Shown here: one piece after another, positions 15,854-25,904 of the stretch | Numbering within the stretch: the stretch's first letter is position 1 | How the letters are laid out: the number at the start of each line of letters is the position of its first letter | Source: an uncultured Bacilli bacterium | GTDB taxonomy: Bacteria > Bacillota_I > Bacilli_A > RF39 > UBA660 | Reading direction: 5' to 3' | Length of the DNA stretch: 40,123 nt | Assembly (NCBI GenBank): GCA_944351765.1 | Contig: CALVPR010000012.1 | Coordinates: 1 to 40,123, forward strand | Translations under genes and position numbers: made by a program | Notes under the pieces: generated by a model | Told to the model about the DNA's origin: nothing | The model's database searches: none | Seen by the model: only the letters and a program-made list of their open reading frames with translations

Positions 15854-16774
15854 TTATTTTAAAAGTAATAACAATAATATACAAGTTATAATAGATAAAA
15901 TTCCCATAATCATAATAAAACTTGTTTTAACAAATGCTGCTCTATTACCTGTTAATGGATTCATTCTTAATACTCTTGTTTTAGGCTTGTTTTTTCGTTT
16001 TGCTAATTCTACTATTGCCATTTGTCTTTGGGCTGAAGTTATATTTGTTCTTTCTTGATATGCCATTAACTCTTCATCAGATAAACTAGCAATATCATCT
16101 GTTACTGTTATATCACTACCTTCATTATCTTTTATAGTTTCAGTATTATATTGAGCTTGACTTCCTTTATAAACTTCATAGGCATTAGTATTAGGATTTT
16201 TTCTAACTTCAAAAAGTTCATTTGTATTTACATTCAGAAATACTCCATTACTTATATCTACTTGATATTCAAAAATATTAACATTTCCATTTTTTATAAA
16301 AAATTTAATTTTATCTAATATTTCTTTATCAATAATATCCATATTTAAATTAGAAAGTGGCATTAATGTTGAAGATTCTTTTTGATATTTTTCCATATGA
16401 TTAAAAATTGTGTTAGCATTAATATTTCCTTCTTTGTTGTCCGCTACTATTTCATTTTGTACTTTTTTAAATTCTTGTGATAATTCTCCGATATTATTAT
16501 TTGTTTTTAATACTTTATCATCTTCTCCAGATACAATGTAATTGCCACTAGATAATTTAGCATCTGTATAATTTTGCATATCTAGTGGTAATTCACTACT
16601 TACAGTTTTTGAATCATATAACTCTAATAATTCTTTAACTTTTTTATTAAACAATTCTATATCTAAATTATTATTTTGTCTTAAAAATTCAATATAATTT
16701 ATTAACTCATTTTTACTTTTGAAATAATTATTATTAATTCGTTTTTCTAAATCTAATAATATCATCTCTATCAT
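15854..16774 (-). CDS. Tail-anchored protein of unknown function
   Basis: A protein of about 306 residues, soluble except for one C-terminal helix (FIMIMGILSIITCILLLLLL) right at the end, so it is tail-anchored. A charged segment with QRQMAIVELAKRKNKPKTRVLR precedes the anchor. No catalytic motif or family is recognised. The ATG at 16774 has GGTAGGTG upstream; in-frame ATGs at 16789 and 16765 are alternatives. It is 27 bp upstream of the YlbL-like protease gene and probably in the same unit, so it could be a partner or substrate. Confidence 0.7.
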   Translation of the reverse strand: MIEMILLDLEKRINNNYFKSKNELINYIEFLRQNNNLDIELFNKKVKELLELYDSKTVSSELPLDMQNYTDAKLSSGNYIVSGEDDKVLKTNNNIGELSQEFKKVQNEIVADNKEGNINANTIFNHMEKYQKESSTLMPLSNLNMDIIDKEILDKIKFFIKNGNVNIFEYQVDISNGVFLNVNTNELFEVRKNPNTNAYEVYKGSQAQYNTETIKDNEGSDITVTDDIASLSDEELMAYQERTNITSAQRQMAIVELAKRKNKPKTRVLRMNPLTGNRAAFVKTSFIMIMGILSIITCILLLLLLK

Positions 16775-16851
16775 ACGAACACCTACCATAATAATAGTAT
16801 CATAGAATTATTACTTTTTCAATATTTTATAAAGATAATGTATACGGATCT

Positions 16852-17745
16852 TTAAGTATTTTTTATTTTCTTAATAATATTAGATGCAGCATTAGTAGCT
16901 TCCCCTACTGCTGTTGCTATTTGATATGTATTTTTCTTTATTGCATCACCACAAGCATATATATTTTTTATTGATGTTTCATAATTATCATCTACTACAA
17001 TATAACCATTATCTTTTTTTACATCAATCAAATTATTAATAGGTACATATCCAATTGCTATAAATACACCACTAGTAGGAATTACCATATCATTATCTAA
17101 CGTAACAGAAACTATTTTATCATCTTTATCGTCATATTTTTTTATATTAGCATTATATATTATTTCAACATTGTTGTATTCTTTTAAATTATTAATTAAA
17201 GCTTCTTCCGCAGTTAACTTATCCCTTCTATGAATAATTGTAACTTTCCTACAAATAGATGCTAAATATATAGCTTCTTCTATTGCAGAGTTACCACCAC
17301 CCACAATTATAACTTCTTTATCTTTATAAAAGTTACCATCACATAATGCACAAAAACTTATTCCTTTTCCAATATATTTTCGTTCATTATCTAAATTTAA
17401 TGTTCTAGATGTTCTTCCTGTTGCCATAATAATATAATCACATTCAATCTTTTCTTTCGAAGTAATTACAATTTTTTTATCATCTTTCTCTTTTATTTCT
17501 ACTACTTTATCAAATAAATAATCAGTTTCTAAATCAATAACTTGTTCATAAATATTCATTGCTAAAGTAGGTCCATCAATAAACTTAAATCCTGGATAAT
17601 TTTCGATAGATGATGATTTATTTAATTGCCCTCCTGGAGCATCACATTCTATTATTAAAGTATCAATACCTGCTCTTTTTAAATAAATTGCTGCAGTCAT
17701 TCCGGCAACTCCAGAACCAATTATTACAACATTCCTATTTTGCAT
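16852..17745 (-). CDS. trxB: Thioredoxin reductase
   Basis: TrxB reduces thioredoxin with NADPH through FAD. The 297-residue protein has the FAD-binding GSGVAG at residues 10-15, the redox pair Cys132-Ala-Leu-Cys135 in FCALCDG, the NADPH-binding GGGNSA at about 149-154 and the C-terminal FAD motif IYACGDA. The redox motif is CALC rather than the usual CATC or CAVC. I choose ATG 17745, with AAAGGATG upstream, over an in-frame ATG at 17769; it overlaps the last 11 bases of lgt. It forms a tight unit with lgt and the YvlD-like gene. Confidence 0.95.
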   Translation of the reverse strand: MQNRNVVIIGSGVAGMTAAIYLKRAGIDTLIIECDAPGGQLNKSSSIENYPGFKFIDGPTLAMNIYEQVIDLETDYLFDKVVEIKEKDDKKIVITSKEKIECDYIIMATGRTSRTLNLDNERKYIGKGISFCALCDGNFYKDKEVIIVGGGNSAIEEAIYLASICRKVTIIHRRDKLTAEEALINNLKEYNNVEIIYNANIKKYDDKDDKIVSVTLDNDMVIPTSGVFIAIGYVPINNLIDVKKDNGYIVVDDNYETSIKNIYACGDAIKKNTYQIATAVGEATNAASNIIKKIKNT

Positions 17746-18538
17746 AATCTTCATCCTTTCTATTATCATATTTAGGAAAATTTCTATTAATAAATAAAAT
17801 TACTATACCCACTAAAATAATTATGACTGATACAATTACACTTATTCTATAGTCCCCTATAAACAAGCTATCACTTCTTAATTTTTCTACAAAAAATCTT
17901 TCTATTCCATACCAAATAAAATAAACTGAAGTAATAGTACCAATTTTTATATTTTTACACTTATATCTAATAATCATTAAAACAATAAATCCCAATACAC
18001 ACCATAAAGATTCATATAAAAAAGTAGGCTCATAGTACATACCATTAATATGCATACCATCTATTATAAAATTAGGCAAATGTAATTTTTGCAAAAACTC
18101 CAAAGTAACTTGTCGTCCATACGCTTCACCATTAATAAAATTTCCCCATCTTCCAATTGCTTGCCCTAATATTAAACTAGGAGCAATTATATCTGTTGTT
18201 TTTAAAATTGATTTATTATTTTTCTTACAATAATATATTATAAAAATAATACCCGCAATTATTCCACCATATATTGCAAGACCACCTTCCCATACTTTAA
18301 ATATTGATAAAAAATCTCCCCTAAAAATAGAATAATTAAATATAACATAATATAGACGAGCTCCTATTAAAGAGATAGGAATAATATAAAAAGATAAATC
18401 ATTCATAAAAGAATAACCAAAAGATATTCTTTTGGCTTCTTTACACGCTAAAAATATTCCTATTAATATTCCTATTAATATCAATATTGCATACCAATAT
18501 ATATCAAATCCAAATATAGATATAAATACTCTATTCAT
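17735..18538 (-). CDS. lgt: Phosphatidylglycerol--prolipoprotein diacylglyceryl transferase
   Basis: Lgt attaches diacylglycerol to the lipobox cysteine of prolipoproteins; the lipoprotein at 29332 is a likely client. The 267-residue product has about seven membrane helices and the signature GRWGNFINGEAYGR, with WEGGLAIYGG upstream of it, as usual in Gram-positives. It overlaps the YvlD-like gene by 8 bp and trxB by 11 bp, so the three are translationally coupled. Length and motifs are normal. Confidence 0.97.
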   Translation of the reverse strand: MNRVFISIFGFDIYWYAILILIGILIGIFLACKEAKRISFGYSFMNDLSFYIIPISLIGARLYYVIFNYSIFRGDFLSIFKVWEGGLAIYGGIIAGIIFIIYYCKKNNKSILKTTDIIAPSLILGQAIGRWGNFINGEAYGRQVTLEFLQKLHLPNFIIDGMHINGMYYEPTFLYESLWCVLGFIVLMIIRYKCKNIKIGTITSVYFIWYGIERFFVEKLRSDSLFIGDYRISVIVSVIIILVGIVILFINRNFPKYDNRKDEDYAK

Positions 18539-18971
18539 TATTTTTAGTACTCCTTATAATTGGTTTTATTATAAATCCTTCCATAACTATATTCAATAGT
18601 GAAATAAAAATAGCAATAAAAAATGGAATAATAACGCCAGTTACTTGAAATTTATCTCCTAAAATAAAACTAGTTATATAAAGAATAAGAACATTAATAA
18701 GAGGATAAAACAAGCCCATTGTTAAAGCTGTTATAGGTAATGTTACAAAAAATAAAACTGGCTTTATTGTTTGATTTAATATATAAATTATAATTGCAGC
18801 CAAAACTGCATATAAACCATAATACTCATTACTTATACTTAAGGATTTAAATAACACCGACATTATTATCAATATTATTGAATAGCATAGTATGTATAAA
18901 ACCCATTCTAAAAAAATATTTTTTATCAATTTTTTCCTACTACTATCTTTTACTATAATGATTTTTTTCAT
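18531..18971 (-). CDS. Phage-holin-superfamily IV / YvlD-like membrane protein
   Basis: A 146-residue protein with four hydrophobic helices and a basic N-terminus. The segment LNQTIKPVLFFVTLPITALTMGLF.PLIN is characteristic of the YvlD/holin superfamily IV family, members of which are chromosomal envelope-stress proteins rather than phage genes. In B. subtilis yvlD is also close to lgt (yvlD-hprK-lgt), so the context agrees. Function in this organism is unknown. There is no phage gene nearby. Confidence 0.8.
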   Translation of the reverse strand: MKKIIIVKDSSRKKLIKNIFLEWVLYILCYSIILIIMSVLFKSLSISNEYYGLYAVLAAIIIYILNQTIKPVLFFVTLPITALTMGLFYPLINVLILYITSFILGDKFQVTGVIIPFFIAIFISLLNIVMEGFIIKPIIRSTKNNE

Positions 18972-19043
18972 ATGATATTCCTTTCCTTATTTATATATAT
19001 AATAACACATAATTAAAATAAAATAAATATTTTTAAAAATTAT

Positions 19044-19051
19044 GTTATAAT
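19044..19051 (+). promoter_or_regulatory. Extended -10 promoter of the Fem-type gene
   Basis: TG-T-TATAAT with TATAAT at 19046-19051, 23 bp before ATG 19075. No good -35 box is visible. The divergent YvlD-like gene starts at 18971. Confidence 0.6.
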
Positions 19052-19074
19052 ATTATTACTTGGGAGGAATATTT

Positions 19075-20286
19075 ATGCAAATAATCAGTTTAAATGAAAT
19101 ACAATTTAAAAACTATTCAAGAATTCACAGTAAAAGAAATTATTTTCAAACCGTAGAATTTGCTAATGTAGAAAAAATTAATGGTTATAATGCATTATAT
19201 GTAGGAATGATTGATGATAATAATAATTTAGTCGCAGCATCTTTAATTTTAAATAAAAAATTTTTTTCTAAATACATTTATGGAAATATACCTGGTGGAC
19301 ATTTAATTGATTATGATAATTATGATTTATTAAATACTTATACAAACCTCCTAAAAAAATATCTTTATAAACTTAACTATGTATATATTTTTATTAATCC
19401 ATTAGTACAAATAAAAAGTACTGATAAAAACAATAATATTTTATATGAAAATAAGAATATTATAAATAATATTAATAAAACAGGATATAAAAAAAGTCAA
19501 ATGCTTGGAATCACTAATTCAATAAACTTAAATACCAATGGAAACATAAAGCAAATTTTTAACAATTTTAGTAGATTTGTTAAAAGAAATATTAAAGAAA
19601 ACAAATTAATGGGAATAAAAATAACCAAAAGTGATAACAACGGTATTAGTGAATTTTATAGTCTAATTAGAAAAAAAACAAAATACGATATAAAATATTA
19701 TGAAAATTACTTTAATAATTTTAATAGTAATTATAATTTATTTGAAATATATTTTGCTAATTTAAATCCACACATCTATTTAGAAAATTGCAATAATATT
19801 TTGACGAAAGAACGAAAAAAGAATGCAAAATTAACCGAAAAAATTTTAGATTCAAATGTAAAAAGCAAAAATTATTATATTAACAAAAAATTACATTCTG
19901 ATAGATTAATTGAAAAATATTCTAAAGAATTGCAAAAAGCAATTAAATTAAATAATATATACAAAAAAGATTTTGTTGTAGCAACGGTTGCAATTATTAA
20001 AAATGTTGATGAAATTTACTTTTTTGTTGAAGGATATGAAGAAGAATTTAGAGATATAAGAGCAATTCACTCAATAACATGGGATATTATAAAGAAGTAT
20101 TCAAAACTTGGATATAAAAAATTTAATTTGGGATATACTCCTCAAAACAAAGATAAATTTAAAGGTATATATTTTTCAAAATTAGGATTTAATGCTAATA
20201 TTATTGAATATCCGGGGAATCATTTTTTAGTAATTAATAATAAGATATTTAACTTTTTAAACATGATTGAAAATAAAATTAAATAA
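19075..20286 (+). CDS. FemX/FemAB-type peptidoglycan aminoacyltransferase
   Basis: Enzymes of this family transfer amino acids from aminoacyl-tRNA to the stem peptide of lipid II, building interpeptide bridges. The 403-residue product has the duplicated acyltransferase-like fold with NIPGGHLIDYDN near the start, FSRFVKRNIKENKLMGIKI in the middle, and a C-terminal half with the conserved block YKKFNLGYTPQNKDKFKGIYFSKLGF. Between the halves lies a Lys-rich helical stretch typical of the coiled-coil arm. The ATG at 19075 has GGGAGG upstream; a TTG at 19060 is inside that region. Which residue is added, and at which position, cannot be told. It is a single plus-strand gene convergent with the cysteine synthase. 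Confidence 0.85.
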   Translation: MQIISLNEIQFKNYSRIHSKRNYFQTVEFANVEKINGYNALYVGMIDDNNNLVAASLILNKKFFSKYIYGNIPGGHLIDYDNYDLLNTYTNLLKKYLYKLNYVYIFINPLVQIKSTDKNNNILYENKNIINNINKTGYKKSQMLGITNSINLNTNGNIKQIFNNFSRFVKRNIKENKLMGIKITKSDNNGISEFYSLIRKKTKYDIKYYENYFNNFNSNYNLFEIYFANLNPHIYLENCNNILTKERKKNAKLTEKILDSNVKSKNYYINKKLHSDRLIEKYSKELQKAIKLNNIYKKDFVVATVAIIKNVDEIYFFVEGYEEEFRDIRAIHSITWDIIKKYSKLGYKKFNLGYTPQNKDKFKGIYFSKLGFNANIIEYPGNHFLVINNKIFNFLNMIENKIK

Positions 20287-20287
20287 T

Positions 20288-21232
20288 TTAAAAACTTATT
20301 AGAGAAATATCTTTTAACATATTACTTGATGTAATATGTTTTTTTAAATCTGTAGATATATATTTTTTATTATCATCAACAAATATTGTAACTACATTCT
20401 TTTTTATTTTTTCTTTAATCAATATTGCCGCTAATAAATTAGCTCCACTAGAAATACCTACACCTATTCCTAATTCTTTTGCTATTTTTTGAGCCACTGC
20501 TATTGCATCATTACTACTTATTGTTATTATCTCATCTATATAATTTAAATTAACAATATTAGGAATAAAATCATCACCAATTCCTTCAATTTTATGATCT
20601 GACAGTTTTATACCTTTACTAATTAAAGGAGATTCTTGTGGTTCCATAGCAAATATTTTAATATTATTATCTTTTTCTTTTAAGGCTTTTGCAACGCCCA
20701 TTAAGGTTCCGCCTGTCCCTATTCCCGATACAAATGCACCAATATTTGAAACATCATTTATTATTTCTTTACCAGTTGTAAAATAATGGGCATCTATATT
20801 ATCCATATTATTAAATTGATTAAACCTAAATCCATTTATTTCACTTGCAAGTTTATTAGCTCTTCTTACCGCTTCAATAAATCCACCTTCTTCTTTGCTT
20901 ACTAAAAAAACTTTAGCACCATACATTTCCATTATTTTTATTCTCTCTTCACTTACCCAATTTGGCATAAATATATATACTGGATGATTGTAGTAAGCCC
21001 CTATTGCGGATAAAGCTATTCCAGTATTCCCACTAGTTGCTTCAACAATAGGTATTCCTTGTTTTAAATTACCATTTTTTATATTTTTTTCTATTATATA
21101 TAAAGCTATTCTATCTTTTATACTTCCTGTCAAATTATAATATTCTAATTTCACATATATATAATCAATTTTATTTTTATACTTATATTTTATTTTTATA
21201 CATGGAGTATTTCCAATTAATTTATCTATCAT
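20288..21232 (-). CDS. Cysteine synthase family PLP enzyme
   Basis: O-acetylserine sulfhydrylase-type enzymes make cysteine from O-acetylserine and sulfide. The 314-residue product has the PLP lysine in YYNLTGSIKDR (Lys39), the substrate loop EATSGNTGIAL and the phosphate-binding GIGTGGTLMG, with GISSGANL near the C-terminus. The family also includes cystathionine beta-synthase-like and other beta-replacing enzymes, so CysK versus CysM or a CBS-like activity is open. ATG 21232 has GGTGA upstream; ATG 21244 is 12 bases earlier with no ribosome binding site. Only one base separates its stop from that of the convergent Fem-type gene. Confidence 0.88.
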   Translation of the reverse strand: MIDKLIGNTPCIKIKYKYKNKIDYIYVKLEYYNLTGSIKDRIALYIIEKNIKNGNLKQGIPIVEATSGNTGIALSAIGAYYNHPVYIFMPNWVSEERIKIMEMYGAKVFLVSKEEGGFIEAVRRANKLASEINGFRFNQFNNMDNIDAHYFTTGKEIINDVSNIGAFVSGIGTGGTLMGVAKALKEKDNNIKIFAMEPQESPLISKGIKLSDHKIEGIGDDFIPNIVNLNYIDEIITISSNDAIAVAQKIAKELGIGVGISSGANLLAAILIKEKIKKNVVTIFVDDNKKYISTDLKKHITSSNMLKDISLISF

Positions 21233-21255
21233 ATAATTCACCATAATATAATATG

Positions 21256-21283
21256 AAAAAAAAAGAATTGGTTTCCCAATTCT
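21256..21283 (-). terminator. Intrinsic terminator after tuf
   Basis: Minus-strand AGAATTGG, loop GAAA (a GNRA tetraloop), CCAATTCT, then a run of Ts (21263-21256). It ends the str operon 21 bp after the tuf stop. Confidence 0.95.
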
Positions 21284-21303
21284 ATAAATTTAATAATTTA
21301 ATT

Positions 21304-22488
21304 TTATTCTATAATTTCTGATACAACACCAGCACCTACTGTACGTCCACCTTCACGAATTGAGAAGTTAGTTCCGTTTTCAACAGCGATTGGCGCAATT
21401 AATTCAACAGTCATAGTTACTTTGTCACCTGGCATTACCATTTCTGTTCCTTCTGGCAATTCAATTACACCAGTAACATCAGTAGTTCTGAAATAGAATT
21501 GTGGTCTGTAGTTTGCAAAGAATGGAGTATGTCTTCCACCTTCTTCTTTAGTAAGTACATAAACTTCAGCTTTGAATTTTTTATGTGGATGAACACTTCC
21601 TGGTTTAGCAAGAACTTGTCCTCTTTCAACTTCTTCACGAGCAATACCACGTAATAATACACCAGCATTATCTCCTGCTTCAGCATAGTCAAGTTGTTTT
21701 CTAAACATTTCAATTCCTGTAACAACTGTTTTTTTAGTAGGTTTTAATCCAACTATTTCAACTTCATCGTTAAGTTTTAATTGTCCTCTTTCAACACGAC
21801 CTGTAACAACTGTTCCACGACCAGTAATTGTAAATACATCTTCAATTGGCATTAAGAATGGTTTATCAGTATCTCTTTCTGGAGTTGGAATCCAAGTATC
21901 TACTGCATCCATTAATTTTTCAATTGCTTCTACATATTTAGCATCTCCTTCAAGAGCTTTTAATGCAGAACCTCTTATTACTGGAGTATTATCTCCATCG
22001 TATCCATATTCGTTTAATAATTCACGAATTTCCATTTCTACAAGGTCTAATAATTCTTCATCATCAACCATGTCACATTTGTTCATGAATACAACCATTT
22101 TAGGAACTCCAACTTGTCTTGATAATAAGATGTGTTCTCTTGTTTGAGCCATTGGTCCATCAGTTGCAGCAATAACTAAAATTGCTCCATCCATTTGAGC
22201 AGCACCTGTAATCATGTTTTTTACATAGTCTGCATGTCCTGGACAGTCAACGTGAGCATAATGACGTTTTTCTGTTTGATACTCAACGTGAGAAGTATTA
22301 ATTGTAATACCTCTTTCTCTTTCTTCAGGAGCTTTATCAATGTTAGCATAATCAACGAATTCTGCTCCACCTTTACTTGCTAATACTTTAGTAATAGCAG
22401 CAGTTAATGTAGTTTTACCATGGTCAACGTGGCCAATTGTACCAATGTTAACATGGGGTTTGCTTCTGTCAAATTTTTCTTTTGCCAT
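21304..22488 (-). CDS. tuf: Elongation factor Tu
   Basis: EF-Tu delivers aminoacyl-tRNA to the ribosome as a GTP complex. The 394-residue sequence is full length with GHVDHGKT at residues 19-26, DCPGHADY, and NKCD for guanine specificity; the switch I region carries [11 protein letters not shown]. It is the last gene of rpsL-rpsG-fusA-tuf, 75 bp after fusA, and has its own promoter in that gap. Codon use is visibly more selective than in neighbouring unknown genes, as expected for a very highly expressed protein. Confidence 0.99.
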   Translation of the reverse strand: MAKEKFDRSKPHVNIGTIGHVDHGKTTLTAAITKVLASKGGAEFVDYANIDKAPEERERGITINTSHVEYQTEKRHYAHVDCPGHADYVKNMITGAAQMDGAILVIAATDGPMAQTREHILLSRQVGVPKMVVFMNKCDMVDDEELLDLVEMEIRELLNEYGYDGDNTPVIRGSALKALEGDAKYVEAIEKLMDAVDTWIPTPERDTDKPFLMPIEDVFTITGRGTVVTGRVERGQLKLNDEVEIVGLKPTKKTVVTGIEMFRKQLDYAEAGDNAGVLLRGIAREEVERGQVLAKPGSVHPHKKFKAEVYVLTKEEGGRHTPFFANYRPQFYFRTTDVTGVIELPEGTEMVMPGDKVTMTVELIAPIAVENGTNFSIREGGRTVGAGVVSEIIE

Positions 22489-22526
22489 TTTTATTTTCCT
22501 CTCTTTCTTAATTAATTACATATTCT

Positions 22527-22554
22527 ATTTTATCAAATTTTGGAAATATTGCAA
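22527..22554 (-). promoter_or_regulatory. Internal promoter for tuf
   Basis: Minus-strand TTGCAA (22554-22549), 16 bp, TAAAAT (22532-22527) in the fusA-tuf gap. It would allow EF-Tu to be made in excess of the rest of the str operon. Confidence 0.6.
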
Positions 22555-22563
22555 TATTTTTGC

Positions 22564-24636
22564 CTAATTTCCACCATTTTTTTTGATTATGTCTTCTGCA
22601 ATAGATTTTGGAACTTCTTCATAATGATCAAGTACCATAGTGAAGTTTCCTCTACCTTGTGTATTAGAACGAAGACTAGTTGCATAACCAAACATTTCTG
22701 CAAGTGGTACCATTGCTTCAAAAGCGATTGCATTTCCTCTAGATTCTTGACCTAGTGGACGACCACGTCTTGAAGTAATATCTCCCATTACAGCACCTGT
22801 ATATTCTTCTGGAGCAACTACTACTACTTTCATAATTGGTTCTAGAAGAACTGGTTTACATTTGTTTTTAGCTTCTTTTAAAGCAAGTGATGCAGCAATC
22901 TTAAATGCCATTTCTGATGAATCAACATCATGGTATGATCCATCAAATAATGTAGCTTTTACATCTACCATTGGATATCCTGCAAGTACACCTGTTTGCA
23001 TTGCCTCTTGTAATCCTTTATCTACTACAGGAATATATTCTCTTGGTACTACACCACCAACAATGTTATCAACAAATTCATATCCTTTTTCTGGATTTGG
23101 TTCAAATCTAACCCAAACATGTCCATATTGTCCACGTCCACCAGATTGTTTAATATGTTTACCTTCACATTCTGCAGTTTGAGTAAGTGTTTCACGATAA
23201 GCAACTTGAGGAGCACCTACTGTAGCTTCTACACCAAATTCTCTTCTCATTCTATCAATTAATACATCTAAGTGTAATTCTCCCATACCAGAAATAACTG
23301 TTTGACCTGTTTCTGGATCTGTATGCATCTTAAATGTTGGATCTTCTTCTGCTAATTTTTGAAGAGCTAACCCCATTTTATCTTGGTCAGCTTTTGATTT
23401 TGGTTCAACCGCTTGTGAAATAACTGGTTCTGGGAATTCCATACCTTTCATTATGCATGGTTTCTTTTCATCACATAAAGTATCAGCAGTTGTTGTATTT
23501 TTAAGTCCTACTGCAGCTGCAATATCTCCTGCATATACTTCTGATATCTCTTCTCTGTGATTAGCATGCATTTGAAGAATTCTTCCAACTCTTTCTTTAG
23601 CATTTTTAGTTGAGTTAAGTACGTAAGAACCACTATTTAATGTTCCTGAATAAACTCTAAAAAATGTAAGTTTTCCAACAAATGGATCTGTCATGATTTT
23701 AAAAGCTAGAGCTGTAAATGGTTCAGAATCAGACGGATGTCTTAATACTTCATTACCATTCATATCAGTACATTCAATTGCTTCTACATCAGTTGGAGCA
23801 GGTAAATAATCAATTACAGCATCAAGTAATAACTTGATTCCCATGTTTCCTAAAGCAGTTCCACACATAACTGGGAAAAATTCTGCTTTTAATACACCAG
23901 TTCTAATAGCTTTTTTAAGAGCTTCTACTGTAATTTCTCCTCCATCTAAATAAGTCATCATTAATTCTTCATCAAAATCCGCTGCTTTTTCAATTAAGAC
24001 ATTACGATATTCAAGAGCTTTATCTTTCATGTCAGCAGGTATTTCAATTTCAGTATAATTTTCATCTTGCCCACCGTCAAAATGATATGCTTTCATAGTT
24101 ACTAAATCAATTACACCATTAAAGTTATCTTCAGCACCAATAGGTAACTCAATTGCAGCACTATTAGCCCCTAATCTGTCTCCAATAGTTTTTAAACTGA
24201 AGTAAAAATCAGCACCCATTTTGTCCATTTTATTTGAGAAAATTATTCTTGGTACTTTGTATTCATTAGCTTGTCTCCATACAGTTTCACTTTGTGGTTC
24301 TACTCCTGCTTGAGAGTCAATTAATAATACAGCACCATCAAGTACTCTAAGACTTCTTTGTACTTCAATAGTAAAGTCAACGTGTCCTGGAGTATCTATA
24401 ATATTAAATCTATAACCTTTCCAAAATGCTGTAGTAGCAGCAGAAGTAATAGTTATACCACGTTCTTGTTCTTGTTCCATCCAATCCATTTGGCTTTCTC
24501 CATCATGAGTTTCACCAATCTTATGGATTTTACCAGTATGATATAAAACACGTTCTGTTGTTGTTGTTTTACCAGCATCGATATGGGCCATAATTCCAAT
24601 ATTACGTGTATGTTCTAACGATATTTTACGAGCCAT
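22564..24636 (-). CDS. fusA: Elongation factor G
   Basis: EF-G is the translocation GTPase. The 690-residue protein has AHIDAGKT at residues 17-24, [13 protein letters not shown] and all five domains in order, including the domain IV loop with [10 protein letters not shown] and SGGRGQYGH. Length is normal for the translocating EF-G, not a short paralogue. It lies 20 bp after rpsG and shares its transcript. Confidence 0.99.
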   Translation of the reverse strand: MARKISLEHTRNIGIMAHIDAGKTTTTERVLYHTGKIHKIGETHDGESQMDWMEQEQERGITITSAATTAFWKGYRFNIIDTPGHVDFTIEVQRSLRVLDGAVLLIDSQAGVEPQSETVWRQANEYKVPRIIFSNKMDKMGADFYFSLKTIGDRLGANSAAIELPIGAEDNFNGVIDLVTMKAYHFDGGQDENYTEIEIPADMKDKALEYRNVLIEKAADFDEELMMTYLDGGEITVEALKKAIRTGVLKAEFFPVMCGTALGNMGIKLLLDAVIDYLPAPTDVEAIECTDMNGNEVLRHPSDSEPFTALAFKIMTDPFVGKLTFFRVYSGTLNSGSYVLNSTKNAKERVGRILQMHANHREEISEVYAGDIAAAVGLKNTTTADTLCDEKKPCIMKGMEFPEPVISQAVEPKSKADQDKMGLALQKLAEEDPTFKMHTDPETGQTVISGMGELHLDVLIDRMRREFGVEATVGAPQVAYRETLTQTAECEGKHIKQSGGRGQYGHVWVRFEPNPEKGYEFVDNIVGGVVPREYIPVVDKGLQEAMQTGVLAGYPMVDVKATLFDGSYHDVDSSEMAFKIAASLALKEAKNKCKPVLLEPIMKVVVVAPEEYTGAVMGDITSRRGRPLGQESRGNAIAFEAMVPLAEMFGYATSLRSNTQGRGNFTMVLDHYEEVPKSIAEDIIKKNGGN

Positions 24637-24656
24637 ATTTTATTTCCTTTCCTTAA

Positions 24657-25124
24657 TTACCATCTATAATGAGCAAATGCTTTATTAGCTTCTGCCATCT
24701 TATGAGTATCTTCTCTTTTCTTAACAGAAGCTCCTACTCCATTAGATGCATCAATTATTTCATTTGCTAAATTTTCAGACATTGAATGTCCATTTCTAAG
24801 TCTTGCATATTGTACTAACCAACGAAATGCAAGTGTTTGAGCACGTTCAGCTTTAACTTCAATTGGAACTTGATAGTTAGCTCCGCCAACTCTTCTTGAT
24901 TTAACTTCTAAAGCTGGTTTAATATTTTCCATTGCTGCATTAAATACTTCCATTGCTTCTTTACCAGTTTTTTCTTCAATCATCTTAAATGCATCATAAA
25001 CTATTCTTTGAGCTGTTCCTTTTTTACCATCATTCATTATTTGATTGATTAATTTAGTAACAACTTTAGAATTATATATTGCATCAGGTAATACATCTCT
25101 TTTTACTGCACGCCTTTTACGCAT
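24657..25124 (-). CDS. rpsG: 30S ribosomal protein S7
   Basis: A 155-residue S7 of standard length that nucleates the head of the 30S subunit by binding 16S rRNA. It begins [15 protein letters not shown] and contains [11 protein letters not shown] and [14 protein letters not shown], all conserved in S7, ending with [15 protein letters not shown]. It follows rpsL by 38 bp behind a GGGAGGAGGAAG ribosome binding site. Confidence 0.99.
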   Translation of the reverse strand: MRKRRAVKRDVLPDAIYNSKVVTKLINQIMNDGKKGTAQRIVYDAFKMIEEKTGKEAMEVFNAAMENIKPALEVKSRRVGGANYQVPIEVKAERAQTLAFRWLVQYARLRNGHSMSENLANEIIDASNGVGASVKKREDTHKMAEANKAFAHYRW

Positions 25125-25162
25125 GTTCTTCCTCCTCCCTTACATATATTAATTTAAAAGTT

Positions 25163-25576
25163 TTATTTTTTAGGTTTTTTTGCACCATATTTAGAACGAC
25201 CTTGCATACGGTTTTGAACTCCGGCAGTATCCATAGTACCACGAATAATGTGATATCTAACACCGATTAAGTCCTTAACACGTCCTCCTCTAATTAATAC
25301 AACACTGTGTTCTTGTAAGTTATGTCCAATTCCTGGAATATAACAAGTAACTTCCATTCCATTAGATAAACGAACACGCGCATATTTACGAAGCGCAGAG
25401 TTTGGTTTCTTTGGAGTCATTGTTCCAACACGAGTACATACTCCTCTTTTTTGAGGTGAATCTAATTTAGTAGTTTTCTTTTGAACACTATTAATTCCTA
25501 CTCCTAAAGCTGGTGATTTACTCTTTCTAACTTTTTTACCTCTACCTTTTCTAATAATTTGATTAACTGTAGGCAT
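25163..25576 (-). CDS. rpsL: 30S ribosomal protein S12, with unusual Ile at the conserved PGVRYH proline
   Basis: S12 sits at the decoding centre and affects accuracy. The 137-residue protein has [11 protein letters not shown], the [17 protein letters not shown] block with the streptomycin-relevant lysines (Lys56, Lys57) intact, and [11 protein letters not shown] at the end. Where nearly all S12 proteins read VKDLPGVRYH, this one reads [10 protein letters not shown] (Ile104, codon ATC at about 25265-25267). Substitutions of that proline in E. coli are linked to streptomycin resistance or dependence. It is the first gene of the str operon, with a promoter and hairpin leader upstream. Confidence 0.98.
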   Translation of the reverse strand: MPTVNQIIRKGRGKKVRKSKSPALGVGINSVQKKTTKLDSPQKRGVCTRVGTMTPKKPNSALRKYARVRLSNGMEVTCYIPGIGHNLQEHSVVLIRGGRVKDLIGVRYHIIRGTMDTAGVQNRMQGRSKYGAKKPKK

Positions 25577-25630
25577 TTTAACCCTCCTTTCCTACACATA
25601 CCCTGGTGTTTCATTTATTACTCAAAAGAT

Positions 25631-25654
25631 AAGTTCTGTGATAACACAAAACTT
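25631..25654 (-). promoter_or_regulatory. Leader hairpin of the str operon
   Basis: Minus-strand AAGTTTTGTG, loop TTAT, CACAGAACTT: a 10-bp stem with one G-T pair in the rpsL leader, about 20 bases past the promoter. No T-run follows, so it is more likely a regulatory or stabilising element than a terminator. Confidence 0.65.
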
Positions 25655-25672
25655 AAATTTCTGAACACAGTT

Positions 25673-25702
25673 AATATACCACAATAGTCCCACCTATGTC
25701 AA
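25673..25702 (-). promoter_or_regulatory. Promoter of rpsL-rpsG-fusA-tuf
   Basis: Minus-strand TTGACA (25702-25697), 18-bp spacer, TATATT (25678-25673). The spacer is unusually G-rich for this window. Confidence 0.8.
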
Positions 25703-25904
25703 GTATTTTCAGCTTATCAATAATACTTTATTAATTAAAATTTACACTTTCCCACTATTTTAATATATTTATGATATTTTAATTTTATTCATATTTTTTT
25801 ATTTATTCTTCTGTATTTATTTTTTTCAAATATTAGTTGAAATCTATTACACAAAAAACTTGTTTTTGAATTTGTATATCAAATATATTCCATCAAATTT
25901 AAAA

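Larger units (their letters stand above)
25577..25904. other. 328-bp intergenic region upstream of rpsL
   Basis: The rpsL-proximal 130 bases hold the str promoter and a leader hairpin. The remaining part (about 25705-25904) is very AT-rich with no open frame of note. At about 25853-25870 a weak minus-strand hairpin (CAAAAA-CAAG-TTTTTTG) could help end transcription of the gene at 25905. I see no tRNA, rRNA or rpoC fragment. Confidence 0.7.

Noticed and set aside
18531-18971. Prophage holin
   Set aside because: It is a YvlD-type chromosomal envelope protein coupled to lgt; no lysin, portal or integrase is nearby.
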